From Lunularia cruciata (Eukaryota; Streptophyta; Marchantiopsida; Lunulariales; Lunulariaceae): a stretch of DNA of 64,000 nt. The stretch is taken from NCBI GenBank assembly GCA_948567375.1, contig OX419758.1, forward strand, positions 47,631,473-47,695,472. The letters are read 5' to 3'. Both the position numbers and the translations under genes were made by a program. The first letter of the stretch is position 1. The number at the start of each line of letters is the position of its first letter. Below, piece by piece: positions 9,240-21,401 of this stretch. Below the pieces are notes generated by a model. That model made no database searches. It was not told the DNA's origin and saw only the letters and a program-made list of their open reading frames with translations.

Positions 9240-11541
9240 CCACCATTTGAGACTAGATTTCAGCATCCAAAATATCATCAACAATAAGGTGGTCTAGTCA
9301 TTGAATCCTATTATAAGCACATAGTAGAACCTCTTTAGGTAAGAGGTTTTTCCATCAAAGATGAAGATGATGAGCCATGATCCCTCTTTAACTGCACCCA
9401 ACAAGGCAAGTCCCATCCAAGAATGGATCTATTGTGTACTTGCCACCACCTATGTACAAGAATCACCCATAAAAAGGTAATTGTCCAAAATGTAGGCTAG
9501 AGAAATAAATTGATCAACTTAGAGATGTTGTATTATATGTAACATCTCCCAAAACACTAGAATATGGATCTTATAGACCTTGACCTTGGCTTGCACAAGT
9601 ATGTCCTTGAAATGGCAATCCAAAAATCACCAAATGAATAAGACCATGATTCTCTAAATCTTGCATCCCTAGCAAAGAAATGTCTATTGGTAGGGTCTTT
9701 TATTAATACTTGACCATTGACATTGGTATACCTTAAGATACCAATAGGCCAAGTGTGGCACAAAATGTTAAGAGAATCATCTAGTTATCTTATTCTCTCC
9801 ATATACAAGGACCTTTATATTTATATATTTGCTTGTAGTACCATAACTAGTACAATGTTAATCCCACCAAACAACTCCAATAGACATACTCCTTCTACTA
9901 GATACTACAAAGCAATGAGTGTGGCATCCAAAGGTGACAAGGTAATAGACTCCAGAAGTTCATCCTCACACTGGTCTCTTGGTGGTACAAAGGCTCTAAT
10001 CAAATCCTATTGCACCAACTGATCCATATGTTGCTACAATGCCTCCTCAAAACTCCACAATGGAACATCCAAGGTGGATAGAACAATCCTACTTGTACTC
10101 CAAATCCAAGTGATCTCCTCTAATATTGAAGTATCCTACGCATGAGCATTCCACTCTAATAAGTCAACAAGCCAAGTAATGGAACCACTAAAAGTTAAAA
10201 TTGATGCCATGGTCCTTTATTGTAGTGAACTATGACTACCACTACTAAAGTGTAATAGTAGAAAACATACCCATCCCTCACCTGACTACCAACCTGGTCT
10301 GTAGGAAGTTAACTCCTCCCAATAGTCAATACTAAAATCCATGAGGTATAACACTCTTCCACTAACTAGCATATCATATGATTTTGCTACTGTCACAATG
10401 GCTTGAGCTCTCACCATAGAGCTATCAATTGGATGATCAAGCTAAATTTGGACAATGAGCTCTCCATACGTGATGTATTGTGTAGAACCAACCCTTAGAG
10501 ATGTTTGGATATAAAATGGACACCTTTCCATATTGGTGTTTTGTAGGTCTTGAGCGACTATAGCCCTCCCCAACATAAAGGGTTATGCACCAGAGTCTAA
10601 TAAGACCCTTTGTGGTGTATAGATCTTCACTAAAGGTCTCACCAAATCAAAAATCCTACTTTAGTTATCCAATAGGACAAATCTAGGTGTGAACTAAGTT
10701 TTCTCAAAGGCAAGTCTAGTTGGTAACTCCTCCAACCTAACTATTGCTATGTGCCATAAACCATTAGTTGTTGAGCAGATCTCATGCTCCTCAACCAAGG
10801 TAACTCCACTATCAAACACTTTTGCTCTAGAAGCAAGAACCACATCATCAGCTCTTATAAAGTGTGGTAGTCAATCAGAACATTGGAGTTGGGTCAACTT
10901 CCAACATAAACATATCATTGGTTGAGAATAAAGGGAAGCACATAATCAACTAAGCCCATCCTAATGTCATGCTAGACTCAATTTGTGTACTAGCAGGTGG
11001 CTTCTTAACATCTAGTCCATCATGCACTCCATCACCACCTACTACAACTATACTAGGATATCTAGGAGCCATGGATATCATCTATAATGCCTCAAAAGTG
11101 TAAAAGACTAGGGAAGTCTGACTTGTTTACCAACCTCTTCTCTTTGTAGGTCCAACTCTGTTGATGCTCCTTTAGGCTCTAGAGCACATTTTGGACTCCT
11201 AGTCACTATGGTAGATGCATTTACTTGTGCTACTCCACACATAAAGTCCAACACATCTCTATCACCAACATAAGAGGTGGAAGCCTCAACACCCGGATCT
11301 GATCTCCTGTGAGCTATGGCTTTGCTAGCCAATCTCTGCTCCAACTGCTCAATCTGAGTAGCTATGGTTGTATCAAAAGCAAGGGCAAGAACTACGCTCC
11401 TACCAAGTATGGGTCCTCTACCACCACATTGTCCTCCATGACCTAAAGCTCCTCTACTAGTTCGGATGAAGGTCAAAGCATCAATCACTAATGTGACTAA
11501 ATCCATGGCAATGGTCACATTGTCTTTATCCTTTTTGTGAT
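9240..11541 (-). pseudogene. Minus-strand Ty3/gypsy of another lineage (gag-protease remains)
   Basis: Read on the minus strand. 11541-11108 is an open stretch of gag character (MEYYNHKKDKDN...). About 10615-10240 holds a retropepsin block with RVLLDSGA, PFMLGRAIVAQDLQ, a region ending YDMLVSGRVLYLM and YWEELTSYRPGW. 9763-9557 reads GILRYTNVNGQVLIKDPTNR and FRESWSYSFGDF. The LLDSGA site plus the conserved Trp-rich tail mark a gypsy protease unlike elements A/B, possibly the same lineage as the RT at 62.3-64 kb. Stops throughout. Between these blocks I see only decayed coding sequence. Confidence 0.6.
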
Positions 11542-12131
11542 TGTAATACTCCAAGGAAAAGAGAACTCTCTAAGAGATAAGAGAGGAAACACCAACTTCA
11601 CACTCAATACTCTAATGCCCCAAAGGAGCACCTTCTCTCTATTATATAGCAAGATCTCCTCAAAGGAAGCTCCACCCTTGGATCAAATACATGGATTGGT
11701 GACCTGTCCATGACCTCCACCCTTAGATTAGTTGCTTGGGTAGGTGACATGTCAATCCTTGTCCTATCTAGTTAGTCAAATAGGTTTGACTAGAGGTAAT
11801 CTTTAAGGAATATTCCTATAGGGAGCTCACAATCAAGTGGGTGAGGTATCATTGGAGAGCTCTCAATGAGATGGATCATAAGGAGGAGAAGATAATCCTT
11901 GCTCCTCAAAGGGGAGAAATCTTTTCATTTTCAAGGCCTAATTCATCCGTTTAGGTCCCTAAAATTGGCTCTAAAGTTTTTAGGCTATTTTTGGTTTTTG
12001 CCCTATTAGAAGAAGTACTCTTTTGGTGACACCTTTATGTGTTCTACCTAGCTCATTGTACACAATATCCTTTTGGATGTTACCAAGCCAATTTTTACCT
12101 CTAGATATTATGTCTAGCTATTGGTATTACA
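11542..12131 (-). repeat. Solo LTR (element A/B family) in minus-strand gypsy
   Basis: Reverse complement of the chromovirus LTR, running TGTAATACTCC...GGTATTACA on the + strand. It retains the GTGACACC, AATTCATCCGTTTAGG and CTATTATATAGC blocks. Flanks are GTGAT (11537-11541) and ATGAT (12132-12136), a 4/5 match fitting an aged target duplication. Flanking sequence on both sides reads as one minus-strand gag-like region, so this is probably a solo LTR inserted into that element. Confidence 0.7.
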
Positions 12132-12830
12132 ATGATACACCATAGGTATCATGTCCATTGCCTTGAGTGCACTCTCTCTTGTGGTGAGTTCTACCATAAT
12201 TCCAAAAAGAAACACCATCACTCATTGGTTGCTACCCTAAAAATGAAGGTAAGGGTCTAGTTGCATTAGGCTCTCCACTTGCTCTATAAGATCTGGCCTA
12301 TCCATTCTACCATCAAAAGCCAACATGGTGTGATGCACTTTGTTGCACACTAGAAGAAGTAACAACTATAGATAAGGTTTCCCTACCAAATCTAAATATC
12401 ACCACTCTCTCCTCCACCATGTTGAGCTCAATATGCTTAGCTAAACTAAAGCCCATTGTCAAAGTAGGTGAGGTAGCTTGTAACAACATAGAATCACATA
12501 CTCTATGCCACACCTTCTTGTCCAAGAACCCATACCAAAATTGGACTGCTTGACCTCAATAACTCCCTTAATGAAACTGATAAGCCATCTCATGCAAGTG
12601 TATGCCTTATGTGAACTCTCTCTAGTCTTCCATTGGAACTCCTACAAGCTCCTCAACTTGTCAATTTTCACTCCTTGGTAGCTCTATCTCAAGCATTGGA
12701 AGAACTCCACCATGAGGTTAAACCGTGGTATTGCATCACTTTCTGTAGTGGTACCCCCACTCATAATAGCACCATTGTGACAACCTGGCAAATATCACTT
12801 TTGTGGTAATCAGGTAAGTAAAGTTTGTTC
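12132..12830 (-). pseudogene. Gag-like remains upstream of the minus-strand gypsy
   Basis: Minus-strand reading gives capsid-like pieces: a block ending FWYGFLDKKVWHRVC, then LLQATSPTLTMGFSLAKHIE, the usual 'A..L..A...A..IE.N' pattern of gypsy gag C-termini, and KRECTQGNGHDT where a zinc knuckle tail would lie. 12570-12800 is similar to 20420-20640 ('AGCCATCTCATGCAAGTGTAT', 'GGTTAAACC'), a second diverged copy. Frames are broken. Confidence 0.5.
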
Positions 12831-13528
12831 CCACAGAGATACTAGTCAGAATTGGTCAAATACAAAGCAAAGTAACAATTTCAGTTCTTCTTGGTTGCAT
12901 CTTTAATCTCTCAGGTAGAAAACACACCCAAAAGAGAGTAACAAGCACTGACTTGTAGTCTTGTCACAACAATTTGTCACCCATAATCACAACTACAAAT
13001 CTTTCCAAACAATCTTGATTGTGATGATTCTCCCAAAAATGGCACTTCACTACAAAACGACTGCCCTCCACTGAAGGCACAACTTCCTTGATTGAAATTC
13101 TTTCACATCAACATTGTGCTGCACTCACAACTACAGAATACTACCAACACTATAATTCTTCTAAGATCCACCAAGGCATTGCTCCAATTGCACTTCACAC
13201 AGGATCAAACACACAGAATGAAGATCAAGGCTATGGAATTCAACATCCAACATGTACATTGACTTGCACTTCAAAATTCTCCACACACTTACAAACACAC
13301 ATACAACATTGATACTCGAAATCAAGCTTAAGCAACGAGCACTGAAACTAGCACTTTGCTTTATCTATTCTCAGAAATAATTAATACTAAACAACATAGA
13401 TTGCAAATGTCACCTTTAAATAGGCATAGCACTTCAACAGTTATCTAACAACTATACCGTTCAACAACAACTCTTCCTACCTACAAATCCGAAATGACAA
13501 TGCACCTCTTCATAGCTCAAAATTGTTA
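12831..13528. other. No gene seen
   Basis: Sequence of moderate AT content with short open stretches on both strands (for example 13088-13312 on +, Thr/His-rich) but no recognisable motif, repeat end or splice pattern. Probably part of the repeat whose coiled-coil ORF follows on the minus strand. Confidence 0.5.
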
Positions 13529-14916
13529 CTAATCCGATCCGATGTCTTCTTCTTCCTCAGCTTCCAAACCCGATCCCAAAGTAACCTCACATACTACTCT
13601 ATCCTTGGGTTTCACAAATACTAATTCTTCTATCAATTCTAACACTTCTTCTTCCTGATCTTCAATTCCCTTCATAGTTAACCTTCCTAAATCTTTCTTC
13701 CCTGACCCACTCTTCTCTAATATCTCCAATGGTAACTCCAAGGATATTGTACTCCTATCTCATTGACTTTGGGCTTTGCTCTTTCATCCTTTTGAAGTTT
13801 ATCTATCTCTAACTTAACTAAATCTAATCTAATTGTGATATTGTCTTCCACTTCTAATATCTTCCTATCTACATGAGTTTTTAGACTAATCAGCAAAGTG
13901 TTCAAATCCTTATCCTTTGCATTTCTCCTCCTCGTCTCTTGCACCAACAACCTTAACTTGTGTAATCTCATTTCTTCAATCTGCACATTGGCTTCTATAC
14001 TCAACATTGCATTCATCTTTATTACAATCTCTTTCAATGGCTCAAACCTCATCCTTCTTTCCCATTCTCAATCCACCTGCCAATCATCCCTATACATTGC
14101 AAGTTTTGCCTCAAATTTGGCTTTCACCGTCTCCTTCTCCTTCTCCTTTTAAACAATCTTTTCTTCCAGATTACAAAGTAATGCCCTCTTCCTCTCTTCC
14201 TCTCTTTATCTCACTATCAGCTCTCTTTGCCAAAGTTGCTTCCTCTCTTCTACACTCTCCATCACTCTATTGAGCTCTTGCTCCTTCTCTGCTACTCTTG
14301 CCGTAGCATGGATGATTTCTAACCATGAATAAGCAAATTGCTATTTCAAGATTTCATATTCAGCTATATGTCTTTCCCTTGCTAGGAAATTTTGCTCTAT
14401 TACTCGCTCTTTACTTCCCACTTCCTTCTTTAGATTCTCAATTACTTGGTTTTGTACTACTGCATCTACTCGTAGTACCTCCTTCTGCTCCTCTCCTTGG
14501 GTTATGATTTTCTTCAACTCTGAGTTCTCTTCTTCTAACTTTGCCAATACCTGCAACACAGTCTTTACCTCCAAACATTCTGACTGCATTTCTCTCTTCT
14601 TCTCCTCTTACTTCATTAACAACGGGCATACAACCTCCCATAGATATTCTACTCATTTGCTCTGATTTACCTTGGCTTGCGGAATTTTCTCTTTCTTCAC
14701 TTCTCCTTCACTTGACACTCTTCTTCTCAACCGCAGTCGCCTTATTGGGATGGATTCTTTGCTCCCCAAACTTCCACTCTCCTCTTCTCTTCTTCTACTT
14801 GGTCCCGCCTCACACATTGCATTCCTTTTGTAATAGACACCTCTTTGAATGGTCACCTTCTTCTTCTCCTTCTCTAGAACTTTGTCTTCTTGTCTCGGGT
14901 TACCTTCTTCTGCCAT
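13529..14916 (-). pseudogene. Coiled-coil ORF relic of unknown repeat
   Basis: On the minus strand from 14916, a charged N-terminus (MAEEGNPRQEDKVLEKEKKK) runs through an Arg/Glu-rich stretch into a long coiled coil: LAKLEEENSELKKIITQGEE (14341-14589) and KDLNTLLISLKTHVDRKI...DKLQKDERAKP (13717-14052), then an acidic tail (EEEVLELIEELV). The frame is broken at least four times. Similar coiled-coil tails occur in the unnamed repeats at 24-27 kb and 32-36 kb, but I could not show direct homology. It may be a gag-like protein of a non-autonomous retroelement. Confidence 0.45.
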
Positions 14917-15005
14917 CTCAAATTTTCATTCTTTCTCCTCTAGTACTGGCAACATCTCCACTCCATCTTCACTCTTGCTACTTGCTTCACCACTCTACAA
15001 CATGA

Positions 15006-15047
15006 GTTCAGGTTCTTCCTCCTTCTCCAAGGAGGAAGAACCTGAAC
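15006..15047. repeat. 19-bp perfect hairpin, 4-nt loop
   Basis: GTTCAGGTTCTTCCTCCTT (15006-15024) is followed by the loop CTCC (15025-15028) and then the exact reverse complement (15029-15047). It sits just before a much larger inverted repeat starting at 15051. Confidence 0.9.
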
Positions 15048-15050
15048 ACT

Positions 15051-15455
15051 ATTGGACCTTTCAGCATTCAACCCGAAGTAAGGAGACTCCAACTTGGGGG
15101 TGCTCAACCCAAAGCGAGGATAGTGTAACAACTTTCCTATAGGGTTGAATATTCAAGAAGGTACCGCACATAAAAATGGTTGGCCTATGGGCAGGAGAAA
15201 ATTGACAATGATAGAAGCATGTAGGAGGTGTGATTTCTTGGTAGAAATTCAAAGTAAAGAAAGACAGAGGAAGCGTGCCACTATAAGATTTAGGATAGAG
15301 ACAAAGAGATGACATTTAATTTTCCATCGCCATTATGTGCGGTACCTTCTTGAATGTTCAACCTCACAGGAAAGTTGTTACACTATCTTTGCATTGGGTT
15401 GAGTACTCCCGAGTTGAAGTCTCCTTACTTCTGGTTGAATGCTGACAAGTCCAAT
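15051..15455. repeat. Long inverted repeat, ~122-bp arms, ~150-bp spacer
   Basis: The arm at 15051-15179 is the reverse complement of 15330-15455 with about 14 mismatches over about 122 aligned bases and no gap. Shared blocks include CAGCATTCAACC, GATAGTGTAACAACTTTCC and ATTCAAGAAGGTACCGCACA. The 150-bp spacer shows no coding. A transcript would fold into a long hairpin, and the structure resembles a foldback element or an inverted duplication. Function unknown. Confidence 0.85.
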
Positions 15456-15599
15456 CCAAGTACTTTTTCTTCTAACACAAAGTCACTTTACCTTGGGTTA
15501 CAACTCAAAGACACCATTCTTTGCCTTCTGATGCCATACAAGCACAATACGACTTCATTTGTACACTTCTTCTTCAAAAATAAGAAAAAAACAAAAATG

Positions 15600-16450
15600 T
15601 GGGTACCACAACCATCTCCAACTAGTGCACCTCCACTAGATACACCAATGCTACTACAACTAGAACTCATTGGTATTGTCAATCTACCCTTAGCAACCAA
15701 GCTTGAAGTGATGGAGATGTGATTTGAAGACCAATGCTATCTCCATAGCTTCATCTCCTCCAAGTGAGCTCTCTTGAACTCATGATAATCATCTATCAAT
15801 GGACCTTTCAAGTGCTAAAACAACCCTTCGATGCCATGAAGGGTGTGAACAAAGTCAAGTTCCACATTTACTACAAATCATACCAACTATCAAAATCCTA
15901 GATGAAGTCATTCAACTCAATAGTACCCACTATACTAGAGTAGTACTTGAAGCCTTTGGAGCCCCATAAATCTCATCCATATCCCACAACAGTGTTGTGG
16001 ACACACCATGTGCACTCTCAATTGAATCACTTCCTAAATCAAAATCAAAATCAAATCAATCTCTTCCCTCATAGAGACTTGAGATAGAGGCTAGTACCAA
16101 GTGCCACTCCATGTAAACCCACTATGTACTACAATGACATCTCTTCTAAAATCTCCAAAGAACTTTTTAATGACAATTTTACTCAAACCGCAACCGTAAC
16201 TACCACAAGTACCACACCAAGGATCACCACCAACTAAACACCACTCACTAATGTACCTCTAATTGCAACACTACTCTTGTAGAAAGGATGACATATAACC
16301 TACCATCACAACATGCACTCTTATATTCTATAGGTCTTCACTTCCTACCTCACCGGAAAGAAGCATAGGTAGTCTGACTAGTCATCACTCTAGCCTCACT
16401 ACCAAGAGCACACTAGAGCACCAACGCTCTAAAGTCAAGGCACCTCACAA
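15600..16450 (-). pseudogene. Gag-like segment, copy 1 (with 20590-21390)
   Basis: The minus-strand reading contains pieces such as GTIELNDFI and LFTPFMA, then HLEGPL.DDYHEF and RAHLEEMKLW after correcting stops. The pattern resembles a gypsy gag capsid. The same order of blocks recurs at 20590-21390 (for example 'TGAACTTATGATAATCA', 'AAAGGTGTGAACAAA', 'TGCCACTCCA.(G/C)ATAAACCCA'), showing two diverged copies of one repeat. Assignment to gag is tentative; the repeat relationship is clear. Confidence 0.5.
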
Positions 16451-17939
16451 AAACATGGTGCACAGACAAGAAGTAGAAAATGGAGGAGGTCCAATCATAA
16501 GAAGTCTAAACAAAACACTCCATCTCATAAATCAACAGTGGATATCATTTGGCATTTGATATAATATGAATGTCTATCTGCTCCTAAGTTACAAGGATCA
16601 CCAAGGATAGGATCAAATTGTCTCCCCTAACCAAAGCTACATGTGTATCAATATCATTAGACTAGTCATTTAGACAGCAAGTGAAGGTGGACTTGTTTGC
16701 TAGGTACACGTCCAAGAACTAAGATCTAGATCAAACTCTATTGCACATAATCTAGAAGGGTGTGCAGATTTTGCCAAACAATGACCCAAAACTACCAAAC
16801 ACTCAACTAAATTGGCTAGCCTCACACCAAAAAGTTAGCTTGTTGGTTCTTCTAGGCCTTCATAGCCTCTCTAGCCTTATGCTTTTAAATGCCAAAATGA
16901 GGCCTTTCTTCTTGCAAATTCAAACCCTCTCTAAATTTGGCCAAGTTTCACCAACTCAAGCATTAGCTAGGGCAATTTGAGCAACCTCCAACTTTGGACA
17001 ACTTCCACCAACTCAACCTCTTAATTTGGATACCCTATTTGAATCTAACACACCTCCTCTATAGTTGACTAACCACCAACTCCTTTGGTAACTATCAACT
17101 TGAGCCAGATTGAAAGGATTTGGATCTCCAAATTCCTAATTTCAGTGAATTTGTCCTCAAGCCACTTCCAATTTTGCATTTTGGGCTTAATTTGCACTAA
17201 ACTAACACTAATTTCACCTGCTTGGGCTCAAATTGAACATCCGCTATCTCAAATTTACTCAACTCTTAGAAATTTGGCTAACACTTTTGCACAACATCTA
17301 CTCCATTTCCAAATCTGCATCAACATGAATAGAGCTTCCACACACAATCACTTTGAGAGAAATTTCTAATCACAATTGAATGTACTAATGATCAACCCGA
17401 CTTGGAGATACCACCAACACCTTCAGTTCTTGCACTCAATTTTTCCTTTACTCTCACTTCTCTCATAATCATTATTCCTTTCAAATTACATCAAATCTAT
17501 CTATACTTGATCTTGCACTCAACAATCTACCAAAAATAGTGCATTGATTACAATCAAGCCACACCCACTCTATCTAAGAGACTCCAAGTGATGCTCAATG
17601 GCCTTTGTCCACCATAACCAAGAATTGAAAGGCTCAACATCAAAGAAGTGAACTTTCTAGATCTACACTTCAAAAGTATACTTCTCTACTTGACCTATGT
17701 CTCCAATCCTAACTACGCCACTAATGGCACATCTGATGGTGTGAATGGTGCAAGTGACAATGGGTCTTCCCATGTGATCAATAGACCTAACATGAAATCC
17801 AAATGCTAATAAGTAGTCCATGAGTAACTACCAAACTAACTATGACTACCAACACTAGCAACATTGCCACGCCAATGTTTGAGCAAAATAGCTTCAGCAT
17901 TACAAATGTTGTGACAAAGATTTAAGTAGTACTTCCTAC
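16451..17939. other. Decayed repeat DNA, no gene
   Basis: No intact frame above about 95 codons and no recognisable domain. The + strand is rich in CAACTCAA/CCAACTTTG-like phrases (16780-17300) that look like degenerate, loosely repeated sequence. I see nothing else in it. Confidence 0.5.
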
Positions 17940-19300
17940 AATGATTGAAAAGGATGGTGAAGGATATGAGTTTATCAAGATTTTACTTCTTAAGATCTAC
18001 ATTATATATCAAACAATATTATTTGACTTATTGTAGCATGTTGACCTATACATTGCTCATTGCTATCCACATGGTTGGGGAAGCTATATCTTCCTCCCAA
18101 AGAGAGCTTGCTTTTGTCATCCTTTGGACTTCTTCCTACTCCAAAGATTCTAACTACAAAGATCTCCAACTAAGAAGGGTCTTTCATGGAAGGGTCTTTG
18201 GCACTAACCTATCATAAAGAAGTTCCTTCACCTCTAGCTTTACTAAGGAGAAAATCTACTCTCATCTTATATTATATCTACATTTTTAATTATAATAATC
18301 TATTTCTAATATTAAAGTGTCATAGGATTTTATGATTTTCTATCTACATGCTCTTTAAACTTGAAAGCTAATATATCTATCTTTAGGTCTTTGTAGGTCT
18401 TCCCTTTTAGCATTTGTACTTAGCTTGAGCATGTGTAGCTTCATCTTTGTCATTTTGCTTATATTTCTTCATCCTTGATTGTCACCAATTGGTCTCAAAG
18501 ATCTTCTAGTTCCTTAGTAATTCTAACCATAGACTCCTTTAGTTCCTTAGTAATTCTAACCATAGCCTCCTTCAACTGGTTGTAAACTCTTTGTACTTCA
18601 TTTACAATATCATCCATCATCATGGCTCTAGTTACAACTTGGTCTTCCTTTTCCTTTTGAAGCTCTTCTTGTAGGGCTTCCAACCAAAGACTAGTTTTTG
18701 TTTGATACTCTTCAAATTGTAAGGTGGTCTATTTTGTATGTTTTACCTCCCTCTCTTATTTAAGGTGAAGACATCTACACTCTTGTCCCACAATTTTGCT
18801 TCAAGCTATGTCTATCAAACATTGTTGGCAATCAAAAAGAGCACCTATGTCTTCTTCTTGTCTTTAGATGTCTTCATCTTGATCCTTCTTTGCATTTTCC
18901 AATGAAATATTAAGTCATTACCATAAAGCTCTTTGAAAGCAAAATGTATTCATTCAGTCTGGACCAATCTTCTTGGAATTGTAGAAGAATCACTTGCAAG
19001 TAAGTAAGTAAGGATCTAAAAAAATTAATTAAGAAGGTAGAACCATCATAATGATATAATTGATTTTGCATCATGTATTACAACTTCTTCATGTATTACT
19101 CCTCAAAGGACATCCTCTCCTTGGATGTCAATCTCTCTTCTTCCTTGGCTGATCCTTCTTTGGTTGTATTCACCTCTGACTCTGAAGGTGATCTTGGCTA
19201 CACAAGAGTGATAGGTTCTTCCTTGCTCTAAAGATCTTCTTGATCTTCATTTTGGTGACTTGGCTCACCTTATGGAGCAAAATCCCCTCCTCCTTGTTTA
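17940..19300 (-). pseudogene. Coiled-coil ORF relic with 33-bp tandem repeat
   Basis: The minus strand at 18683-18495 encodes a heptad-like peptide (MEALQEELQKEKEDQVVTRA...) ending in two copies of an 11-residue unit, VRITKELKESM / VRITKELED. They arise from a 33-bp direct repeat (18508-18573, units starting AGTTCCTTAGTAATTCTAAC). Upstream on the minus strand (to about 19300) acidic and Ser-rich phrases such as PSESEVNTTKEGSAKEEE appear. This resembles the coiled-coil C-terminal part of the unnamed repeats at 24-27 and 32-36 kb. Low certainty. Confidence 0.4.
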
Positions 19301-20589
19301 ATTAAAGGTTTGGAGCAAAAATATGTAGATCTAAATGTTCGGGTATGCATGTAAGGATTCCAATCATGAACATTTCTTAATTTTGGAGCTTGTACATGAA
19401 AACCTACCAGCAAACAATTGTTGTGTGATACATTAAAGCCTTGGGTCATAAATTGTACACCTTATTATACAGGTCTTGTTCTTTGCCGGATTAAATATTT
19501 GAGGGTCTTGAAGAAGAATTGACTACAAGAAAGACAAGTTAAAAGATTTTCAAGAATTGTGACTGTTTCAATTGTTTGAGAAGTAAATGGTCAACATTAG
19601 TGACTTTTTGGAGCAATTAATTAATATTTTATTAGATAGTTGATTATAGTCAGGTTTAGAGTTTACTTTTTCAGTCCAATCATTTAAGCTCTATGTTTGA
19701 TGTATTCTATGTTTAGTTAGAGAAATAGATAATAAAGTGAAAGAGAGTTGCTCTTTGTTGCTTATTTAATTATTTTATGAAGATTGCATGTGTTACTTTG
19801 GTTTATGAGTAAGGGTGAACTTTGTGGATTTTTGAGAATTTTTGAGAGCCTTGTGTGTTTCATCTTTGGTTTCTGTAGTCATTTTTTAGAAGCAATGCCT
19901 TGACTAAACTCTTTGAGTGCTATAGTGTTGAAAGTAACCAAAGGAAGTATATCTAAAGACAAAAAATTTCAACATATGCACTCCTTTGGAGACATGTGCC
20001 TTCAAAGGGAAAGGTAGAATAACTGCCTTTTGAAGGAAGTTGGATTTTCTCAACAAGAAGGACTTACCATCTTCAAGCTGAATCATCAATCTCAAGGTTT
20101 AGTTGGAATTTATCCTTTCTGATAGTGATTTTTCTTTTATATCTTTTTGTAATGTGCCTTTTTGGTGATATTACATTATTTCTAGATTTCTTTCTACCAA
20201 AGAGGTTAAACAAGAAATAGTGAATGACTACTTTATGACATTTCCCTTTATATTTTACCAAATCCAAATTATATCTTTGTGAAAATGACCTATTACTTAC
20301 TAAATTGCTGCAATTTGATGGTTAGCAAGTTGTAACAATAAGATGGCATCCCATGCCTTACATCATAGCTCTTTGTCTATTATCTAATACCAAAACTTGA
20401 TAGCTTATAGCTTAATCATACTTGGAGTGAAATTGATCAACCATCTCATGCAAGTGTATACTTTGCATAAGCTTTATTTAGTTTTCTCTTGAATTTATTA
20501 TAAGATTCTTAGCTTATCATCCACATTCCTTGATAATTCTACCTCAAGCACTAAAAGTCCTCTACCATAGGGTTAAACCTTGGCACCAA
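19301..20589. other. No gene seen; part similar to 12570-12800
   Basis: AT-rich DNA without a supportable frame. 20420-20589 is a diverged copy of 12570-12740 (shared 'CATCTCATGCAAGTGTAT' and 'AGGGTTAAACCTTGG'-type blocks) and leads into the gag-like segment at 20590. Confidence 0.5.
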
Positions 20590-21390
20590 CTCTAATTAGG
20601 GCACCATCACTAGATGCAATAATGCATCTAGAACTAAAACTTATGGATATTACTAGTAGACTATTAGAAATTGAGCTTAAGATAATATAGATGTAATTTG
20701 AAAACCAATATTGCCTCTATACCCAATTTTCTTGCTTGAACTTATGATAATCAAACATTTATGGACTTTCCAAGTTCTAGAAAAATCTCTTCCATGCAAT
20801 GAAAGGTGTGAACAAAATTTAGTTCAACATTTGTGATCTATAGTCCATATTATACTAGAGGAATACTTGGATCCTTTGGATGCCCTATAAGTTGTTTGCA
20901 TATATCATAACAACATGGCAACATAATATGAACTTACTATTGGGTTAGCTTCTATGTCATAAATTAGACCAAAATCAATATCTTCCCTTACTTTTGACTT
21001 GAAACTCTAGCTGGATATCATGTGCCACTCCACATAAACCCATTGCATATGTTATTAAAAATTTGTATAGGATCTTTAGAGAACTCTATTGTAAAAATTC
21101 ATCAAAACATAGTAATTGTTATCATCAAGTGCTACCACACTAATAGTCCAAAAATGTTAACCCCAATAGCAAGTCAAGCCTAAATACCTTTAATTGTGAC
21201 AACTATACTAAGAGAAATGGCAACCTATAATCTTTCATCACAATACATATACTTGTAATACACTCACAATTTGCAATCATCAATTCTAACTCTTAGAGAG
21301 AAACATAAGTAGTGTAATTAATTATCACTTTTATCACTTTAGCCTCACTATCAAAAGCACATTGGAATAAAAACACTCCATAAATCATGG
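20590..21390 (-). pseudogene. Gag-like segment, copy 2
   Basis: Diverged, collinear counterpart of 15600-16450. It has more stops and higher AT content and is probably the older copy. Its left neighbour (20420-20589) is related to 12570-12740, so the same retroelement lineage appears at least twice on the minus strand. Confidence 0.5.
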
Positions 21391-21401
21391 AATCCCAAAT
21401 A

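Noticed and set aside
13898..15005. Long + strand ORFs rich in Ser/Leu/Phe (13917-14273, 14541-15005)
   Set aside because: They are the complement of the Glu/Lys-rich coiled-coil frame on the minus strand, and their composition is explained by that.
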